Assembly: GCA_020881915.1 (NCBI GenBank) | Contig: JAJFPB010000007.1 | Location: 3,348,001-3,412,000, forward strand | Length of the DNA: 64,000 bases | From: Paramyrothecium sp. XJ0827 | Taxonomy: Eukaryota; Ascomycota; Sordariomycetes; Hypocreales; Stachybotryaceae | Reading direction: 5' to 3' | In this document: one piece after another, positions 15,033 to 27,648 of the stretch | Layout of the letters: each line of letters opens with the position of its first letter | How positions within the stretch are numbered: position 1 is the stretch's first letter | Notes under the pieces: model-generated | The model's database searches: none | Told to the model about the DNA's origin: nothing | The model's input: only the letters and a program-made list of their open reading frames with translations | Translations under genes and position numbers: made by a program

Positions 15033-17394
15033 AGGTAGCGCCATACTGTAGTGGGTTGGAGTAACACGAAAATGGCCCGTTCTTCTCTGCCTCGTGTCAC
15101 TTCCCGGACGTCCAACTACCAGCGAGCGTCGTCAGCTTATCAAATCTCCCTCGGGATATGCCATGCACGCGCAAGTGGTTGGAAGATGAGGCAATGCAAG
15201 TCTTACGAGGCTACAGAGTACCATGGAGTCGCAATTGTTCTAGACTTCCGTCTGCATGAGCGAGCGCGTGGCGCGCTTGCCTCGGTGTCCTCATGTGATC
15301 TGTGAAGGCAGGCCACTGCCGAGCTTCCGTTATCATTTGCTTGCACACCTCACCTGCATCCATCCCCTCTTCACTTACCCTGGGGTTCCGGGTTCGGGGG
15401 CTGGGCAAGGCGACCTCGTACGACTGAGTTTATGCTGGGCCGTTTGTTTGCACCCGTCTGTTGTCTCGGCACGCCGGGGTTCGTAGTTATGAATTGCGCG
15501 CTCCTCTACTTCTTCCAGGCTGTCAACTTCGTGCCGCCACGTTATCATTCGGCCTTCACGCCCACGGTTCAGTTGTCCAGCAAGAAGCAAGCCCACCCTC
15601 GGTGCGCGTGTTGGCAACAGTGCTGATTGGGAGGCCAAGATTTCAACCTCGCAAGGTGAACCAGCCAGATGAAAACCTTACTTGATCCCAGCTGACCTGC
15701 ACCGTTTCGAACTCAATCAACCGCACACGCACGACATGGCATCAACAACATCCGAGGAAGACGTCCCCTCATGCCATACGGTGTACCGCACCCTGGACGA
15801 CAAGAGCGCAGGGACCACGTTTCATATGTAGTCATGGCTCATGGCTTGGGTACCGCGACGGCCTGGCAGGGGGCCTGTGAAGCCCTGTCCCTGTGAACTG
15901 CCATTTGCATTGCCGTCAGTGGACAATGGAACAGCATCTGGCAAGCAGACGGGCATACTCCGACCCTGAGCTGCATTTGCATTACGACAGTGGGCCTTCG
16001 GTCCATGCGCGAGTTTCGTATGACTTGTCGATAACACCCACGACATTAATTGTGCCAGGGAACTTGCCTCGTGCGTGCATGTGCCGAAAGAATCGGGGTG
16101 GTACACAGCAAGGGACGCCACCTCTGCCGCGGAGAATACCAATCCTTCACCTCCATTACGTGACATCGACCTTGTTTTCAAAAGCTGGCTCTGCTCGCGT
16201 GCAACCTCAACTTAGCGTGACTCTGGAACCACCGTGCTGGGCTCCTTGCCTAGTCCCCAAGATTGTATTGGATGGCGTTGCCCACCCCTTGTACATATGC
16301 AACGCCCTGTTAGACCTGCGATGGCCCAGGCAAGGCAAGGCGGAAATGTTTGGAATATCTTGGTAATTCATGTAGCTGTGGCTAGCCCTCACTGCCGAGC
16401 GGAGCTGCGATCTCTGTTCTTGTGATCCGACGCTCATATTACACTGCCAAGGCAGTAAAACGAAAAGTCCCCATAATTTGTAGGTGGACGAGGTTGGGCA
16501 CCACCTCATGGCACCCCTCTCTCTCTCAATCGAATCGAGTCGCTTTGCGTAAAAACACACATCGCCGTATGTCCCCTCCCAGAGACACCGAGGCTACGGC
16601 GCCTGCAGCCGGTGCGTCCTTGTCAACATCCTGGAGGCCTGGACAGGTGGAACCAGCCACTACCAGCTCTGATTGGGGGTTGATCAGCGAAAAGCCCGCA
16701 GATCTCTCACAGTCCCGACTCGGGACACTAGGCACTGTATGGCCAGCCCACCCTCGTCGGTACATTCCAGAGGGGGCCTGTTGGAAAACCCACCATCCCA
16801 CATTCACATCCACAAGCACATACCCAGTGCATCCACTCTCACGGCCTCAGCTCGGACGCGCTGGCAGCCGTGAGAAAGCTCGTTTTTTTTTTCCTTCTCT
16901 CCCCCCTCCCTCTCTTTTTGACTCTGTCCAATCCATGGTCCCCACCACCTGAACCCACAGGGCAACCAGGGAGCCGGTCCTTTGGTTAGAGGCTTCTCGG
17001 TGCAGTGCAGTCATTGGAACACCCCCCTTGCGATGAATGCCTGCTGGCTCGTGGCCCGACAACCTTGACCACCACACCTACCTTCCAGGCGCTCGAGAGC
17101 ATATTGGACAGCAAGCATCGCGTTGGAGGGTTCCGACATATGCATGGCCGCATTCGAAACCTAAGCACCTCATTACGGTAAATCAACGTCACAGTTGCTC
17201 GCGACCGCCTCCGTCGCCCACACCGGAAGCCTCCTGCTCCTTGATCGCAAGCATTTGCCACATTTCCGGCGGTCCCAGAGCAGAAAACGCCTCCTCCGCC
17301 ACAATTTTGTTCCAACTGAACGCGGCCGGGGGACCCAGGGGAAAGGAGCAGATGCAATAAACCCTCCACAGGGACAGGGCTTGCAGGTTGCGTG

Positions 17395-19155
17395 CCTTCC
17401 TTGTCTCCTCCCACTCTGCGCGGCTTGGCCCAGCACTCAGGTTGCACGGTACCGTACCGTAGCCGTATCTCATTCTCGAACAGCACCAGGCCGCACGCGC
17501 TCTGCCTCGTGTTGTGTGTTGAACCCCCGACCATTTCTTTTTTGTCTTCCTTTGTTTCTTTGCCCCTTCTCTCTTCCTTCCACTTCCGTCCTCCTGATTA
17601 TTTCTTATTTATCAGCCTGAGCCAACCCTTGTTCCCTCTGCGTATTCTCCCCGCCTGCACCTGTTGACACCGGGTTCAGTGCAGCGTATTTTCATCTCAG
17701 TCCACTCCCCCCCCCCCTTCTCTCTCCTCACGGTCCTTTCTTTCATCTCACCCTCACCGCAATCAGCAAGTTTCTTTGGTCCCTTGCGCCTCTTCGGCTG
17801 CCTTCGGTAGGCCACGAGTCAGCGGATTAGTCGGCATTGGCCAAGCGTGGGGAACGCTACTCGATCGACCGCGCAGTGATCCTACTACGTACCTACGCTC
17901 TGGACGAGTGATTAAACCCATCATCGGTTCGCACTACCCACGGATATATCCCGAATTTCAACACCCACACGCCCCCTCCTAGTCCTTTAGCAGGTCACCG
18001 CCGCTTCGATAAGCGCAAATCCCACAACGCTGGAAGTCGGCATCTCTCGCCCCCCTCCCTCACGGACTTCTCTCTGCAGCCATTTTCTGCAATTCTCTTC
18101 CAAGAATCTGACCAGACCATCCGGGAGCGACTTTGAATCGAGGTCGCAGTCCTTCCCCTGCTGCATTTGGACTGCCAATCCAGTCCCACCCTCTCGCTGC
18201 AGTTTTTTTTCCCTCTCGCTACAGGGCATCCACGCCCAGCTGCGGAGCTGCTGTTGTCAATTACCCCATCATTGTTTTCGTACACGAGTGGTATTAAAAC
18301 TCTTCCATCCCACACCACAGTTCACAAACTCTTCCTCCTCGTCATCTTGTCATTTGATACCTGGAGCTTCCCACCTCAAAAGACTACTTTCCTAGCCGGT
18401 ACCTTGAGTCGGCCGCAATCGACGAGAGTCAGTTCTTAGTCTGGCGAACTTTAGCCATAGCCACCCCCCTCCTAGGTTTTCGGCCAAAGCTTGGCGCTAT
18501 ACTCCCTTGGACTTGGACTTGGGACCTGGACCTGGGTAGATATTTCGGCAAAAGCCCACTCCTACGAAGCCGACACCATCCCGTACTATATTAGTGTCGT
18601 GGTGCCTCCTAAGGTGTACCAACGACATTAGCTCCCCCCTACCGACGAATCTTTCTCGTCTGTGGAAGAGCACAAGCTGCAAATCACCCCTTGCCCCCCG
18701 TCCCGAACCAGATCTGCGCCCAGAGGAGAACTTGGTTTAGTTCCTGGCGTTATCAACCCGCGCACTTAACCATAAAACCACACTCTCGGTTTCTGGACGC
18801 GCCACGCTACTGCTCCTGCCGCCGCCAAACATATACCGCCGGCGCGCCGCTTCTACAAAGTCACCTGGAGCGCTTCCGCCATCTGTCTTTTTCTTCCCCT
18901 GCCACCGGATCCAAGGACGAATCTGACCCGGACTTGGGAGCTAAATCTTGGCCGGACAATTGCACTATCTCTTCTTCGTGGACCTGCTAGCTGCTCGTTA
19001 TACCAACTTCGACATCTCTCGTCAAGAGTTGCGTGTTGGTGACGAACGGTTTTAAGTTCTTGACCTCAAATCGCATTCACGGTTCACTCAACCAACTGGG
19101 CTTTTCCTCTCCCGCAAAGCGACCTTAGGCGCACTGCTCAGATCCCTCCAGCCTT
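17395..19155 (+). promoter_or_regulatory. Pyrimidine-rich long leader/promoter of con7
   Basis: Long C/T-rich runs (for example 17530-17600 and 17700-17760) precede the con7 ATG. Short open frames of 90 and 99 codons begin at 18167 and 18691; if transcription starts near 17.5 kb these would be upstream ORFs in a leader of about 1.6 kb. Leader introns are possible but were not resolved. The transcription start is inferred from composition only. Confidence 0.4.
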
Positions 19156-20643
19156 ATGGAACGCAGTGCCCCCGAGTACTCGCAGTCAGGTTTGCCCTCG
19201 CCCTATCCCAGCAACTTCGGCGACAACCATTCTGAAGGCTCGTCGGCAGATCACGCGTCTGCTGCGCAATATCCGGTCAAGCAGGAAGTCAACTACTCGA
19301 CCTCGGGCACCCCCACCTCTGAGTACGGCGTTTACCCGCAGTCGGGGCGATCAGGATCTTTCCCAGAACACATCCAGCGCTCATACCATCCTGCCAGCGG
19401 CGCCAGCAGCGGAGGTATGGCGCAGCAACAGAACAGTCCGTCAATGCCCCAGCAGGATGGGCGAAGCCATCAAGCCCACGCGGTCAAGTCTTCTGACAAC
19501 GATGTACCTATAGATCCGTCCATCGCGGCGCCGAGTCCAACCTATCCTTACGGGCAGCATTCTCCATATGCCCCGAATCCAGACATGACACACAGTTATT
19601 CCCACCCTAGTGGTGGTATGTACGCGCAACCGCGACCGGACTGGGCCGGCTACGGTCAGCATGGGGCACCGCCAATGGCGCCTGGCCATCCTGTGTATGC
19701 TCAGCAGGCAGGCTCAGCACCTCAACAGCAGCGACCTAACCAGGTAAGACAAATCATTGGGCTTCATTCAACGTGGCATAAGCAGAAGGAACACGTGTGT
19801 TTTGGCTTCTGCGCGCACATGATGACTATCTTGACGCACGTTGATTTTGCGTAAGGAAGACGGGTTGCTGACCAGCTTTTACTCTAGGTTTACTCTTTTG
19901 TGCCCATTCCTGGCGCGCAACAGCACAAGCGGCCACGCCGGCGATATGAGGAAATTGAGCGCATGTATAAGTGTGGATGGAATGGCTGTGAGAAGGCATA
20001 CGGAACTCTCAACCACCTAAATGCCCACGTCACCATGCAGTCCCATGGTCAGAAGCGTACGCCAGAAGGTGAGTGGGGAAATTTGGATTTGTTTGAGTCA
20101 TTTTTGACATGGAGATTGGTTGCTCGCGTTGGACAACAACAAAGCTGCATTGCGCAATCTAGGTTGGAGCGGACAAATTTTGCTTGCATAAAGACTAACC
20201 ACGGACCGTTTTAGAATTCAAGGAAATCCGCAAAGAATGGAAGCAGCGAAAGAAGGAAGAGGAGGCCCAGCGCAAGGCTGAGGAGGAACGCCAACGAGCG
20301 GCGGCGCAGGCGGCGGCACAGAATGGCGCTCCAGAGCCTCAGGGTCCGGATGGAACTCCAACCTCTACCTATCCTGGTTCTCGACCGGTTCAACTACCCC
20401 CCATCGGCTACCAGCCGACGCAGTATCCTGCTCCGCCCTCGGCTACAGTTCCGCAGCAGCAGCTGCCCGACTACAACGCTAACCACATGTACTCGAACTA
20501 TCAACCTCATTCGCCTTACGCGCAAACGAGCCAGGGCATGTACAGCCAATGTAAGTTGAAAACTCTCAACATCTCACTGCATCTTTCGTGCCCCCAATCT
20601 TACACTACATCAAGCGAACGGCGGCCAACCTCCTAGCCACTAA
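19156..20643 (+). CDS. con7: C2H2 zinc-finger transcription factor Con7
   Basis: Nuclear regulator of conidium morphology and infection-related development, first described in the rice blast fungus. Exons 19156..19743, 19888..20068, 20215..20550 and 20615..20643 join to 377 aa. The N-terminal 196 residues are low-complexity, rich in Ser, Pro, Gln, Tyr and Gly, typical of an activation region. A basic stretch KRPRRR precedes a single C2H2 finger with C225, C230, H243 and H249 (C-x4-C-x12-H-x5-H) in YKCGWNGCEKAYGTLNHLNA. After it comes a highly charged helix (EFKEIRKEWKQRKKEEE) and a Pro/Gln/Tyr-rich tail. The last exon is only 29 nt and encodes SNGGQPPSH. The gene stands between large gene-free regions of 12 kb upstream and 3.8 kb downstream, as is common for developmental regulators. 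Orthology is by recalled family similarity. Confidence 0.88.
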
Positions 20644-23600
20644 GTTACGGTGTTGACACGGCATTAGAGGAAAACCCCGCCGATGGATGGAAAAGGAAAA
20701 TTTGTACATCAACTATTCACCTTTCATGTTGATACCCGTCATTTCAAAAAACGGCAATTAGACACTGCAGCCTCCATGCGGCTGGCACGTCGCGCTGGTC
20801 TTCGATCGGGCCTCGACACGCGACGTGTTGGATGATAATACGGGGTTCACGGCTCACGTTTTGACTTTGAGATCGGAATTTGCGGTTTACTGGTCCTTGG
20901 TTATGTTCCATGGTATTTTTATTTTTTATCTTATGTTTTTCTTGTTCAATTTACGCCAATCCTACTGTTTCGCATCGAGCTGGCGGGCTATGTTGCATCG
21001 GGGGCGGGGCGAGAGTGCGCATAGCGACGGGGTTCTGTGTTGTTATGATGCGAGAGGGGCTTTGCCACTGTCACAGCTACTACGTGCATGCATAGAGTGC
21101 ATGCACAGAGCGCAAATGCTCGTCGGCTTATGGGGATGGACCAGGGTTAGAAGTGTTGCGAACTTGGAAGAATCGGAAAGAATCACAAACTGAGACTAAA
21201 CGTACCTACGTGACTGCATATTTCCTTGCTAACTGACGGCGGGGGATTAGCTAACATCTCCTGAGGCTATTCAGGGTCTGCATGTATGACATAAACCCAC
21301 TTCGCAGTGCCTAAAGCCGTCATTGACATTGGTGAGAGTTTGATATCTTCATTGAAATGACTTGCATAACGACATTGTCTCAACCTCGGAAACTAAGATT
21401 AAGAGAGCCAAGAAGAAACGAAGATATGGGGCCTTGCAAGGACGGGCAGTAGCGTGGCGGCCGGCACTTGTTAGCGACCGCGCGAACAGAGGCGTTGTGT
21501 AACGAAGCTATGATGACAAGGGTCTTGTCGAAAAATAAATAAAAAACCAGGCCATCTCGGCTGCTAAGGATAGATCAGACGGTCGCACACACTAGGAGAA
21601 TAAAACAATGGGATCGGCGTAGCAGGCCGGCCGTTGGGGTCGGGTTTAGGTTACATCCCAGCGCCCGGCAAGGAAGTGACGGCGGATGAAGCTAGGATCG
21701 AGCCGCGCGCGCGGCCAAGCTACTACGGATATAATCTAGGTGTTGGATATGCCCAGGCATCATGAGACCCCGAGCTTGTCTAGCGAGGCTACTGGATAGC
21801 GCGCGGCGCCGGCGTGTGACCCATGGCCATGGCCATGCTGAGGTAGGAGCATGAAAGAGCTTATTGCATAGTGGCGGGCTTGCGCTCTGACGAGAAGAAC
21901 GAAGGAGGAGTCGCGCGAGACAGGAACTAGGAGGAGCTCGTGTCAAAGAGGTTTTTAAAAAGTGAATTCCTGTGATGATGTATAGCAAGTCGACGAATGG
22001 CATGTGAACGCTTATGAACCAAGGCGCTGCTCCTGTTCAGTGGGTATGTAGACTATCATTTAACTAATTGCTGCGCTTTTGAACACTCGAGTTAATCTTA
22101 TTGCTCGTTGCACAACCGCGAAAATTGAGAAGTGCTCTTTCGCGGATTGCGTCTGTAAATTAAACCGTAGGCTGATGTATTGGACGGTTGACTTATAGGC
22201 TATCGACTCGCTGCAACACAAGGATCGTGCCGACTGTTTAAGGTAAAAACTGGGGATAAGTACCCGAGCACAAAAGCTTATCACATGCCCACGGCTTGAC
22301 GCTGATCAGTCCGCAAGGGGTGTGGTTACATTACATTCGCGTTCCCCAGAAGAGGTAGTTATCGGGTTTCTAAAAGAGACAAGGGGAACAAAAGCAATAA
22401 AAAGAAAAGGAAAAAAGACGTTAACCGGTTGCGGTTTGGTTGAAGTAAATCGGCGCCAACGCCCACTGCAAGTTAGGCTGAACCAGAGTGTCGGGCAGCA
22501 GAGATCCAGCAGCGTGGTTAAGGGTGGTCGCTACGCCCCTCCCTCGCATAACAGGCGCGCGAAGGGGGCCGATTCCTGGCGGACGGGTTGGCCATACTGG
22601 TTGCGAAAAATGCCATGGTGGAAAAGAGGAATAGTTCGTTCTTAGGTGCATGACCAGCAGGGGGGGGGGGCGTTGTTGCGCCTACGTGCGTAAGAGCGGG
22701 CTTGGTCAGTTGGATGCGAAGCGCCTAGTCCTAGCTGGGTTGCAACCAACGCAGCTAGTAGGCGAGTTGACCGGTTTCGAAGAGAACCCCAAAAGAAGCA
22801 AGGAACAAAAGAGGGAGAGCAGGAGCACGTCCCGCCTTGGCACGTCGTTCATACTTATAGCAGCAGCAGGCCACGAAGGTTTCCAGCGGCAGCGGGATGG
22901 CGCAAGAGAAGCAGGATCAGACGTCCATGGTGTCTATTATTGGCACTTAACGTACTTTTACACTGTCCTGCCCTTACATATGTAATGTCCGAGTAAAAAT
23001 ACATGGAAGACATGAAACAAATGGGCGAATCACCGAGCCGAGCTGCAGCGGGAAACACACACGAGAGTTTGTGTTTAAGTCAGTCGAATCAACGCCGGGA
23101 CTGTTGTGTTTACAGATAATTGCCTATTTGGGCGCTGCAGGGAGCGAGAAAGTTTGGCGAAGAATACAACTGTGTATGATGACCTAACTCCCCATCATGT
23201 GAGCATCATCGGCAAACACATTTCTCAAGTCTCATGAAACGGTATCTGCGAATGGGTTGCGTCGATTTAGTGCTTCTAGAGCACATCTTACACGTCTATC
23301 AAGGTTCCCAGAGGTTTAATCAATTGCATCGCGTATTTTAGTGAAAAAACTTTACCTCGTCAGGACCGTTCAGAACCCAAATTTGTATGTGCATAGAGAC
23401 TTTGGATCAATCCAGTGTCAATCATTGTTGTTGTCTTGACGTAAAGATATCGAAAGTGGCTGAGTGATATATGATTCCCACACCATAAGCCACAGAGTTG
23501 CAGAACCACGCTGGTAAGACAGACCTCTGCCATGAGACGTGAACATTCCCCAGTCACCGCTTGGCCGTGCTTCTTGCAAGCTTCCTTTATTTCTCCTGGA

Positions 23601-24456
23601 CAAACAAAGCAATCAGTTAGCTGAGCCTGTAATAAATGAGAGCACATGAGCCGATATTGCTGTAGTAGCTGATGTCGTTTGATTAAAGTAAGTGTCGGCC
23701 GCTAGGCGGGCGATAGGGAACGGGGACATCCTCAGAGTTTGCGAGGACAGGACACGGTTATTCTTGGGATGCAGCCACCCGACCTCGCTCATAATAAAAT
23801 TTTCTTCTCGAAACTCGAGTCTAGACGGGGGCCTCAAGCGAGGTGCTACTTTTCACCTCTCTACTCTGTATGGACTATGGAGGTATGCAGTTGAGGAGCA
23901 AGAAAGGTGGAGTGGCAGGGCAGGCAGGCAGGCGCGGTAGGAGGTAAAGAGACAGTCAACCTTCCTGATGATTCACATGTGAAAAATTTTCGCATCTTCT
24001 CCTCGACAATCACCAGTGGGAGAGTCATAGATTCCCATGTTCATCAGAGATTTCCCGTCCAGAATTTTCTGATACTTGCACCACGTCTACACAGTATTCT
24101 TCGATTGTTTTTCCCAGGCAGGGACAAAGCAAACAGTCAATAGCTGGCCGGTACTTCGTCGACAAGTACCTCGCCTTGCCTCGCGTCGCCTCTCCTCGCC
24201 TCGTCTGCGTGCCACGTGGCGACTCCCATCGAGCAATACAGCCGGCTGGAAATAGGGATCGAAGGGAGAGGGGACTGCTCACCGAAGGCCGAGCACGAGC
24301 GGCGACAGCACTGCCACGAAACTCGCAAAAGAACCCACCACCTCGGAAGACTCGGACACGAGGCAACTTGGCGAACCGCTCTCACAACAGCGCATCCTTT
24401 GCCGGCGGTCCACTCGGTGCAACCGGGGGGCCAGCCCAATCGGAGCGCCGGACGGC
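20644..24456. other. 3.8-kb gene-free region between con7 and AAR2
   Basis: No supported gene on either strand; the longest frames are about 100-120 codons and compositionally arbitrary. The left end is presumably the con7 3' UTR. There are poly-G and poly-A runs (22658-22671) but no recognisable repeat. A pyrimidine-rich strand appears near 24160-24200, just before AAR2. Confidence 0.5.
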
Positions 24457-26028
24457 ATGGACGCCAGCAAGTCCCCACCGCAATGGGTCCCCAAGGGCAT
24501 CAGCAAATCTGATTCCGTCACCTCCGCAGGCGGGCGCTCTGTCAAATCTCACCAGTCGCTGCCCGTCATTGGCGCATTTCCCCTCGGCTCGCTGCGCGTT
24601 CATCAGGTTGACGATTCATCGCAGGACAGGGCCCCGACCGCAAGCGAAATGGACGACGATGGCCCGCCGCCCCTTGAACCCTTGCCCGCGGATGCGCACC
24701 ACGCCAGTTACGGCGCCTTGGAGTTGTCCGAGACTGGGGCACACCGGAACTATTCAGGTGCGAAGTCCGAGATCCTGACACACGGTATGGGTAACGGCGA
24801 TGTGCTCCTGGTGATAGACCTACCACAGGTGTGCACCGTTGGCTACGATTCCGTCTCGTTCACGGCCAAGCATTTTGGCGGCGTTCGGGACTTGCCGAGG
24901 GGACCTCATTTCTTCTGGACGACGCACTCTGAGCTCATCTCGGCGCGCAGCGGCTTTTGGATCTTCAGTTCTGGGCCCGACCAAGTTCATGTCCTGCAGT
25001 GGGACCGATTCAACGAGGTCCTCGGCCAAGCAGCCCGCGCCGAGGCTCGCATCCAGGCAGACAATATAGATGCCATCCATGCCAAGCTGGTGCCATATCG
25101 CGACCCCTCTGCTGTTGAAACAGCGGCGGGTAGCGTCAACCCTTCTACTTCAGAGCAAAACCTGAGGATATGGGAGCAACTCACCGGCGGCATCAATGAA
25201 TCTGTGTTGAGTCGCATCACAGGCCAGCGAGATGGAAACTGGTTCGTACATACCGCGGACCGGGTCAAGGGCTCTATCCTGATGGCCTCAGAAATGGAAC
25301 TTGAGAAATCCATGGGGAACCCGTTATTCCAGACGAGGGAACTTAACTTTACGTTTGCGCAGATGACGAAGACTTATTCAACGCAGCACACTGGTGCGGA
25401 TCGGACGCTGGAGGCTACAGACGCCACACGCTTTATCGAGTCTCTGTTACAAGACCCGAATCTTAGCCTTGCCGAGAACGACGTTGTCGGAGAGTTCCAG
25501 TTCGCTTACATTGTTGGCATGCATCTGGGCAACGACTCCTGTCTCCAGCAATGGTGGCACATCCTTCTCAAGATCATCCTCCGAGCATATCTGCTACCCG
25601 CGCGCCGACCGGGTCTGGCGGCTACGGTGCTGAGAACTCTTGCAGCGCAGCTATCTTATAGCTCGGATAGGATGGAAACCTCCATTTTGGACTACGCCGA
25701 GTCCCAGTCCAAAGATTTACGCCTGGCCCTAACTATATATAAGAGGCGGCTGGATGAACTATTGACAAGTCTTGGTGAGAGTGCTACGCCAGATCAGACC
25801 GCTGTAGGTGTTGCGTTCGCCTCCGTTGAATCGATCGTCACAGAGCTAGGCTGGGACATCCAAGGGCACTATCTCCGCAAGGGCAAGGTCATGATGGAGG
25901 ACGGAGAGGAGGTCGAGGTGGAGATGGCCGAGCTGCAAGCTGAGGATGAACGTGGTGAGTGGGCGCCTGAGATTGTAGACCTGGACGAAGGGGGCCGTCC
26001 GCGGGATATGGTGTCATGGTCGGACTAG
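24457..26028 (+). CDS. AAR2: AAR2-family U5 snRNP assembly factor
   Basis: Aar2 binds Prp8 during U5 snRNP maturation and is released before the particle enters the spliceosome; it is needed for efficient pre-mRNA splicing. Single exon of 523 aa. Residues 1-100 are a variable Ser/Pro-rich extension. The AAR2 N-terminal beta domain follows, seen in GDVLLVIDLPQVCTVGYDS, then GVRDLPRGPHFFWTTHS and SGFWIFSSGPDQV. The helical C-terminal domain includes DVVGEFQFAYIVGMHLGNDS, equivalent to the conserved GELQFAF block. The acidic C-terminus is ungapped. Downstream in-frame methionines, such as the one at 24649 (MDDDG), are alternative starts, since the first ~65 residues are unconserved in character. 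The family call rests on the motif pattern. Confidence 0.88.
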   Translation: MDASKSPPQWVPKGISKSDSVTSAGGRSVKSHQSLPVIGAFPLGSLRVHQVDDSSQDRAPTASEMDDDGPPPLEPLPADAHHASYGALELSETGAHRNYSGAKSEILTHGMGNGDVLLVIDLPQVCTVGYDSVSFTAKHFGGVRDLPRGPHFFWTTHSELISARSGFWIFSSGPDQVHVLQWDRFNEVLGQAARAEARIQADNIDAIHAKLVPYRDPSAVETAAGSVNPSTSEQNLRIWEQLTGGINESVLSRITGQRDGNWFVHTADRVKGSILMASEMELEKSMGNPLFQTRELNFTFAQMTKTYSTQHTGADRTLEATDATRFIESLLQDPNLSLAENDVVGEFQFAYIVGMHLGNDSCLQQWWHILLKIILRAYLLPARRPGLAATVLRTLAAQLSYSSDRMETSILDYAESQSKDLRLALTIYKRRLDELLTSLGESATPDQTAVGVAFASVESIVTELGWDIQGHYLRKGKVMMEDGEEVEVEMAELQAEDERGEWAPEIVDLDEGGRPRDMVSWSD

Positions 26029-26855
26029 GTGCCTTCGAACTCACCTCCCGAGAGGACGTCGAATCGTTGGGGCCGGTTGAGGCAGAAGGTGGGTAAGGAA
26101 GGATGGCTGCGACACCACTCGCCAGCCCATCTGAGTCCCACAAAATGGAAAGCCAGCAGGCTGCGAACGAAAATACCAGAGGCGCCAGAGTGAGGCGTTA
26201 CCCGGAATACCACCAATTCGGGCACAATGGTAACATACGGGGGCAAAGAGGTTCACGAGATGAGTTCAGGTTTGTTATGAGGAACTGTGTTCCAGGACTA
26301 AGTATTGATTATCAGTATACCCATTAGCGCAACGATTGTGTTGTACAACACGCTGCTTTCGTAACGCATGATGGTGCCAATGGTACACGCCGTGACAGTC
26401 TTCGTTGCTTGTTGGACGGTTGTCCGCATCATGAAGGATTGGGACGTTACATGAGCTAAGTTCGTCGAACACATGCGAGCTTACTCGTGGATGACTCTTG
26501 CCTCGAATTAGTGTTCACCAACAATCAAGGCCAGTAGACAATTCTACAGCCCTTAATCGGACTTGGTCACATCGTCATTACATTTGTCACATGCGCACAA
26601 ACAAGTAGCATCGTGAACTTTGAAGATTTTCATTTGCCTGTCAGGCCCTTTACAATCCGCCAAAAGCAAGGCCATGCAAATGCCAGCGGGAAACCCATCC
26701 CCATACCAGGGAATATGTGACTCCGATCCCTTTTGACCACAAGTGCCATGACGACATCCTGCCAGACAGCAGGCCGAGTCGTCTCTTTCGTGTCTTCTTT
26801 GTCGTCCACACCGCCACGCGCACCGACCCGTTCCCAGCCTTCGTTCTTGACGCGT
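26029..26855. other. Convergent intergenic region AAR2 / rps16
   Basis: Holds the 3' ends of two converging genes. Short minus-strand frames continue past the rps16 stop but have no coding character. Nothing else seen. Confidence 0.5.
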
Positions 26856-27648
26856 TTATCGGTAAGACTTCTGGAAGCGGGCGCGGGCGCCGGGACCGCC
26901 GAACTTCTTGGGCTCGCAGCGACGGTTGTCGGCGACGAGGAGGGTGCGGTCGAACTGGACGAGGGCCTGCTTGAGCAGGTTCTTGGAGTGCTCGTCGACG
27001 AACTTCTGGTAGTAGGCGATCAGGGACTTGGCAATGGCCTGACGGATGGCGTAGATCTGGGAGGTGTGGCCACCACCGCTGACGCGGACGCGGATGTCGA
27101 CGTTGGCGAACTTGTCGAGGCCGACAACCAGGAAAGGCTCGTAGACCTATAGGAGCGGAACGTCTTAGTTTCTGAATTTTTTTCCACTTCCACAAGGCGG
27201 TCATCGTTCCCGTAAATCCGCCCGACGAAAGTGTGTCACGTTCCCATGCAATTCGACCTTCTTTTCCCAAGCTCTTACTTGTCCATGTGCGCACTTTCGT
27301 CGGAGGGATAAAGGGTCTCGATTCTCGTCGTACAGAGGGTGGTTAATTTCGTACCTTGAAGCGCAGAATCTCGGGCTGGACGAGAGACAGGGGACGGCCG
27401 TTGACCTTAATGACACCCTTGCCGGCCTGGAAAGAAGAAAGAAACCCCAGTCAGCATTTTCACGATAATTTTGTCATGCAGGAGTTGGTCTGCCAAGTCG
27501 GGAACAGCGACAGCATGCCACTCTTCCCACGTCGTCGGTTTTCCTTCGTCCTCTCGAATCGCGTGTGTCCACGAACCTTGCAGTGAGCGACGGCGGTGGC
27601 CGTCCTCTTCTTGCCGAAGCATTGCACGCTCTGGGTCGTCGAAGACAT
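26856..27648 (-). CDS. rps16: 40S ribosomal protein S16 (uS9)
   Basis: Small-subunit protein whose C-terminal tail reaches the decoding site. Exons on the minus strand, in order: 27577..27648 ([20 protein letters not shown]... to AHCK), 27355..27426 ([16 protein letters not shown]...) and 26856..27146, giving 144 aa, normal length. The conserved [17 protein letters not shown] block and the invariant C-terminus [14 protein letters not shown] are present; the final Arg is the functionally critical one in the family. Introns of 150 and 208 nt are both phase 0. The gene is head to head with rpl32, and their start codons are 565 bp apart. Confidence 0.97.

Larger units (their letters stand above)
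7130..19155. other. 12-kb gene-poor region upstream of con7
   Basis: No ORF here is recognisable as a protein, and none has plausible splice partners; the longest open frames (about 190-200 codons at 8700-9284, 9946-10521 and 12906-13502, minus strand) are low-complexity or featureless. Base composition is not AT-rich, so this is not a RIP-mutated repeat block. Strand composition is uneven: 8.5-9.2 kb is pyrimidine-rich on the minus strand and 16.9-19.1 kb on the plus strand, which suggests two divergent transcription start regions. Inside are G-rich tracts, a (GTGAC)4 array and an (AAGGT)4 array, listed separately. It is probably an extended regulatory region for con7, possibly with non-coding transcripts. 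Confidence 0.5.

Noticed and set aside
7130..19155. Large region considered as a transposon or RIP-degraded block
   Set aside because: G+C is similar to the rest of the window and no long terminal repeats, transposase or reverse transcriptase fragments were found.
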